From Paraniabella hibiscisoli (GTDB taxonomy: Bacteria; Bacteroidota; Bacteroidia; Chitinophagales; Chitinophagaceae), in the NCBI RefSeq assembly GCF_022512515.1, contig NZ_JAKWBK010000001.1:434001-498000 (forward strand): a stretch of DNA of 64,000 nucleotides, given 5' to 3'. The notes under the pieces were generated by a model. It saw only the letters and a program-made list of their open reading frames with translations. It did not search any database and was not told the origin of the DNA. Positions 63,764 to 64,000 of this stretch are shown piece after piece; the stretch's first letter is position 1, and the number at the start of each line of letters is the position of its first letter. Both the position numbers and the translations under genes were made by a program.

Positions 63764-64000
63764 TCAGCTGATCAATGTACCTACATCTTCGCCCAAAGCC
63801 ACCCTGGCAAGATTGCCTGGACTGTTCATATCAAAAACAATGATAGGCAGGTTATTCTCCATGCAAAGGGTAAAGGCTGTCATATCCATAATACGGAGGT
63901 TATTTGTTAAACACTCCTGGTAGGTAACTGTTTTATAACGGGTAGCAGTAGGATCTTTCTCGGGATCTGCTGTATACACGCCATCTACACGCGTTCCTTT
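63764..64000 (-). CDS. pyrH: Uridylate kinase, C-terminal part
   Basis: The gene continues beyond the right edge; 78 residues are visible. KGTRVDGVYTADPEKDPTATRYKTVTYQECL and LRIMDMTAFTLCMENNLPIIVFDMNSPGNLARV are typical of bacterial UMP kinase, which phosphorylates UMP to UDP. It ends EDVGTLIS. Confidence 0.93.
   Translation of the reverse strand, partial: KGTRVDGVYTADPEKDPTATRYKTVTYQECLTNNLRIMDMTAFTLCMENNLPIIVFDMNSPGNLARVALGEDVGTLIS

Overview
The window comes from a member of the Bacteroidota, most probably the Chitinophagaceae. The evidence is a SusC/SusD pair, a hybrid two-component regulator with an AraC output domain, the lipoprotein form of TamA (TamL), the short ribosomal protein bTHX, a long IspG with a central insert, DUF4286 and DUF6686 type proteins, and promoters with the Bacteroidota -7 element TAnnTTTG. 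Placement below phylum is inference.

Sequence quality shapes the annotation. About thirty genes are broken into two to five overlapping frames. In every case I checked by coordinate phase, the frame steps the way one or more missing bases would make it step, and those read at base level mostly sit in A or T homopolymers. I treat these as uncorrected deletion errors of the assembly and give one full-length gene per locus, noting where the frame jumps.

Layout. 1-1550: end of a GxxExxY protein and a GH16 glucanase-like lipoprotein. 1778-2671: secreted DUF6624/TPR protein. 2782-9704 (minus strand): a tight four-gene operon of TonB-dependent receptor, DUF4876 lipoprotein, DUF6850 outer-membrane barrel and di-haem peroxidase, which is the best candidate for an undescribed system. 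9741-11169: an AT-rich segment bounded by a 21-bp direct repeat and carrying a lone lipoprotein gene. 11288-18915: S4 protein, ECF sigma factor with its membrane partner, trmD, a DUF2911 protein, fumC and a copper ATPase. 19202-19594: orphan Imm7-like immunity gene. 19768-28408: trehalose locus (MFS, SusD, SusC, GH37 trehalase, divergent AraC regulator). 28526-30442: recQ. 30576-36330: complete seven-gene Mrp Na+/H+ antiporter operon. 36363-39461: DinB/VOC/SRPBCC/DHFR-like/DoxX operon, two operator-like palindromes and a Crp-type regulator. 39602-46219: Fic protein, ispG, lysoplasmalogenase, methyltransferase, two small secreted proteins and a cupin. 46277-51159: collagen/RCC1 lipoprotein and hybrid histidine kinase. 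51375-64000: housekeeping genes (nadB, LpxL-type acyltransferase, SRP RNA, fsa, FtsX-type permease, TrmH-type methyltransferase, tamL, LOG protein, xth, HU, bTHX, pdxH, pyrH).

The themes are outer-membrane import (TonB/DUF4876/DUF6850 and trehalose SusCD), ion homeostasis (Mrp, CopA), envelope assembly (TamL, LpxL-type, permease) and stress or drug response (Crp/DinB operon). Intergenic DNA holds three kinds of dispersed short repeat: long-loop inverted repeats around CCACGAATGCAC, seven-base phased tracts, and local direct repeats. No tRNA, rRNA, CRISPR array, transposase or integrase gene was seen.
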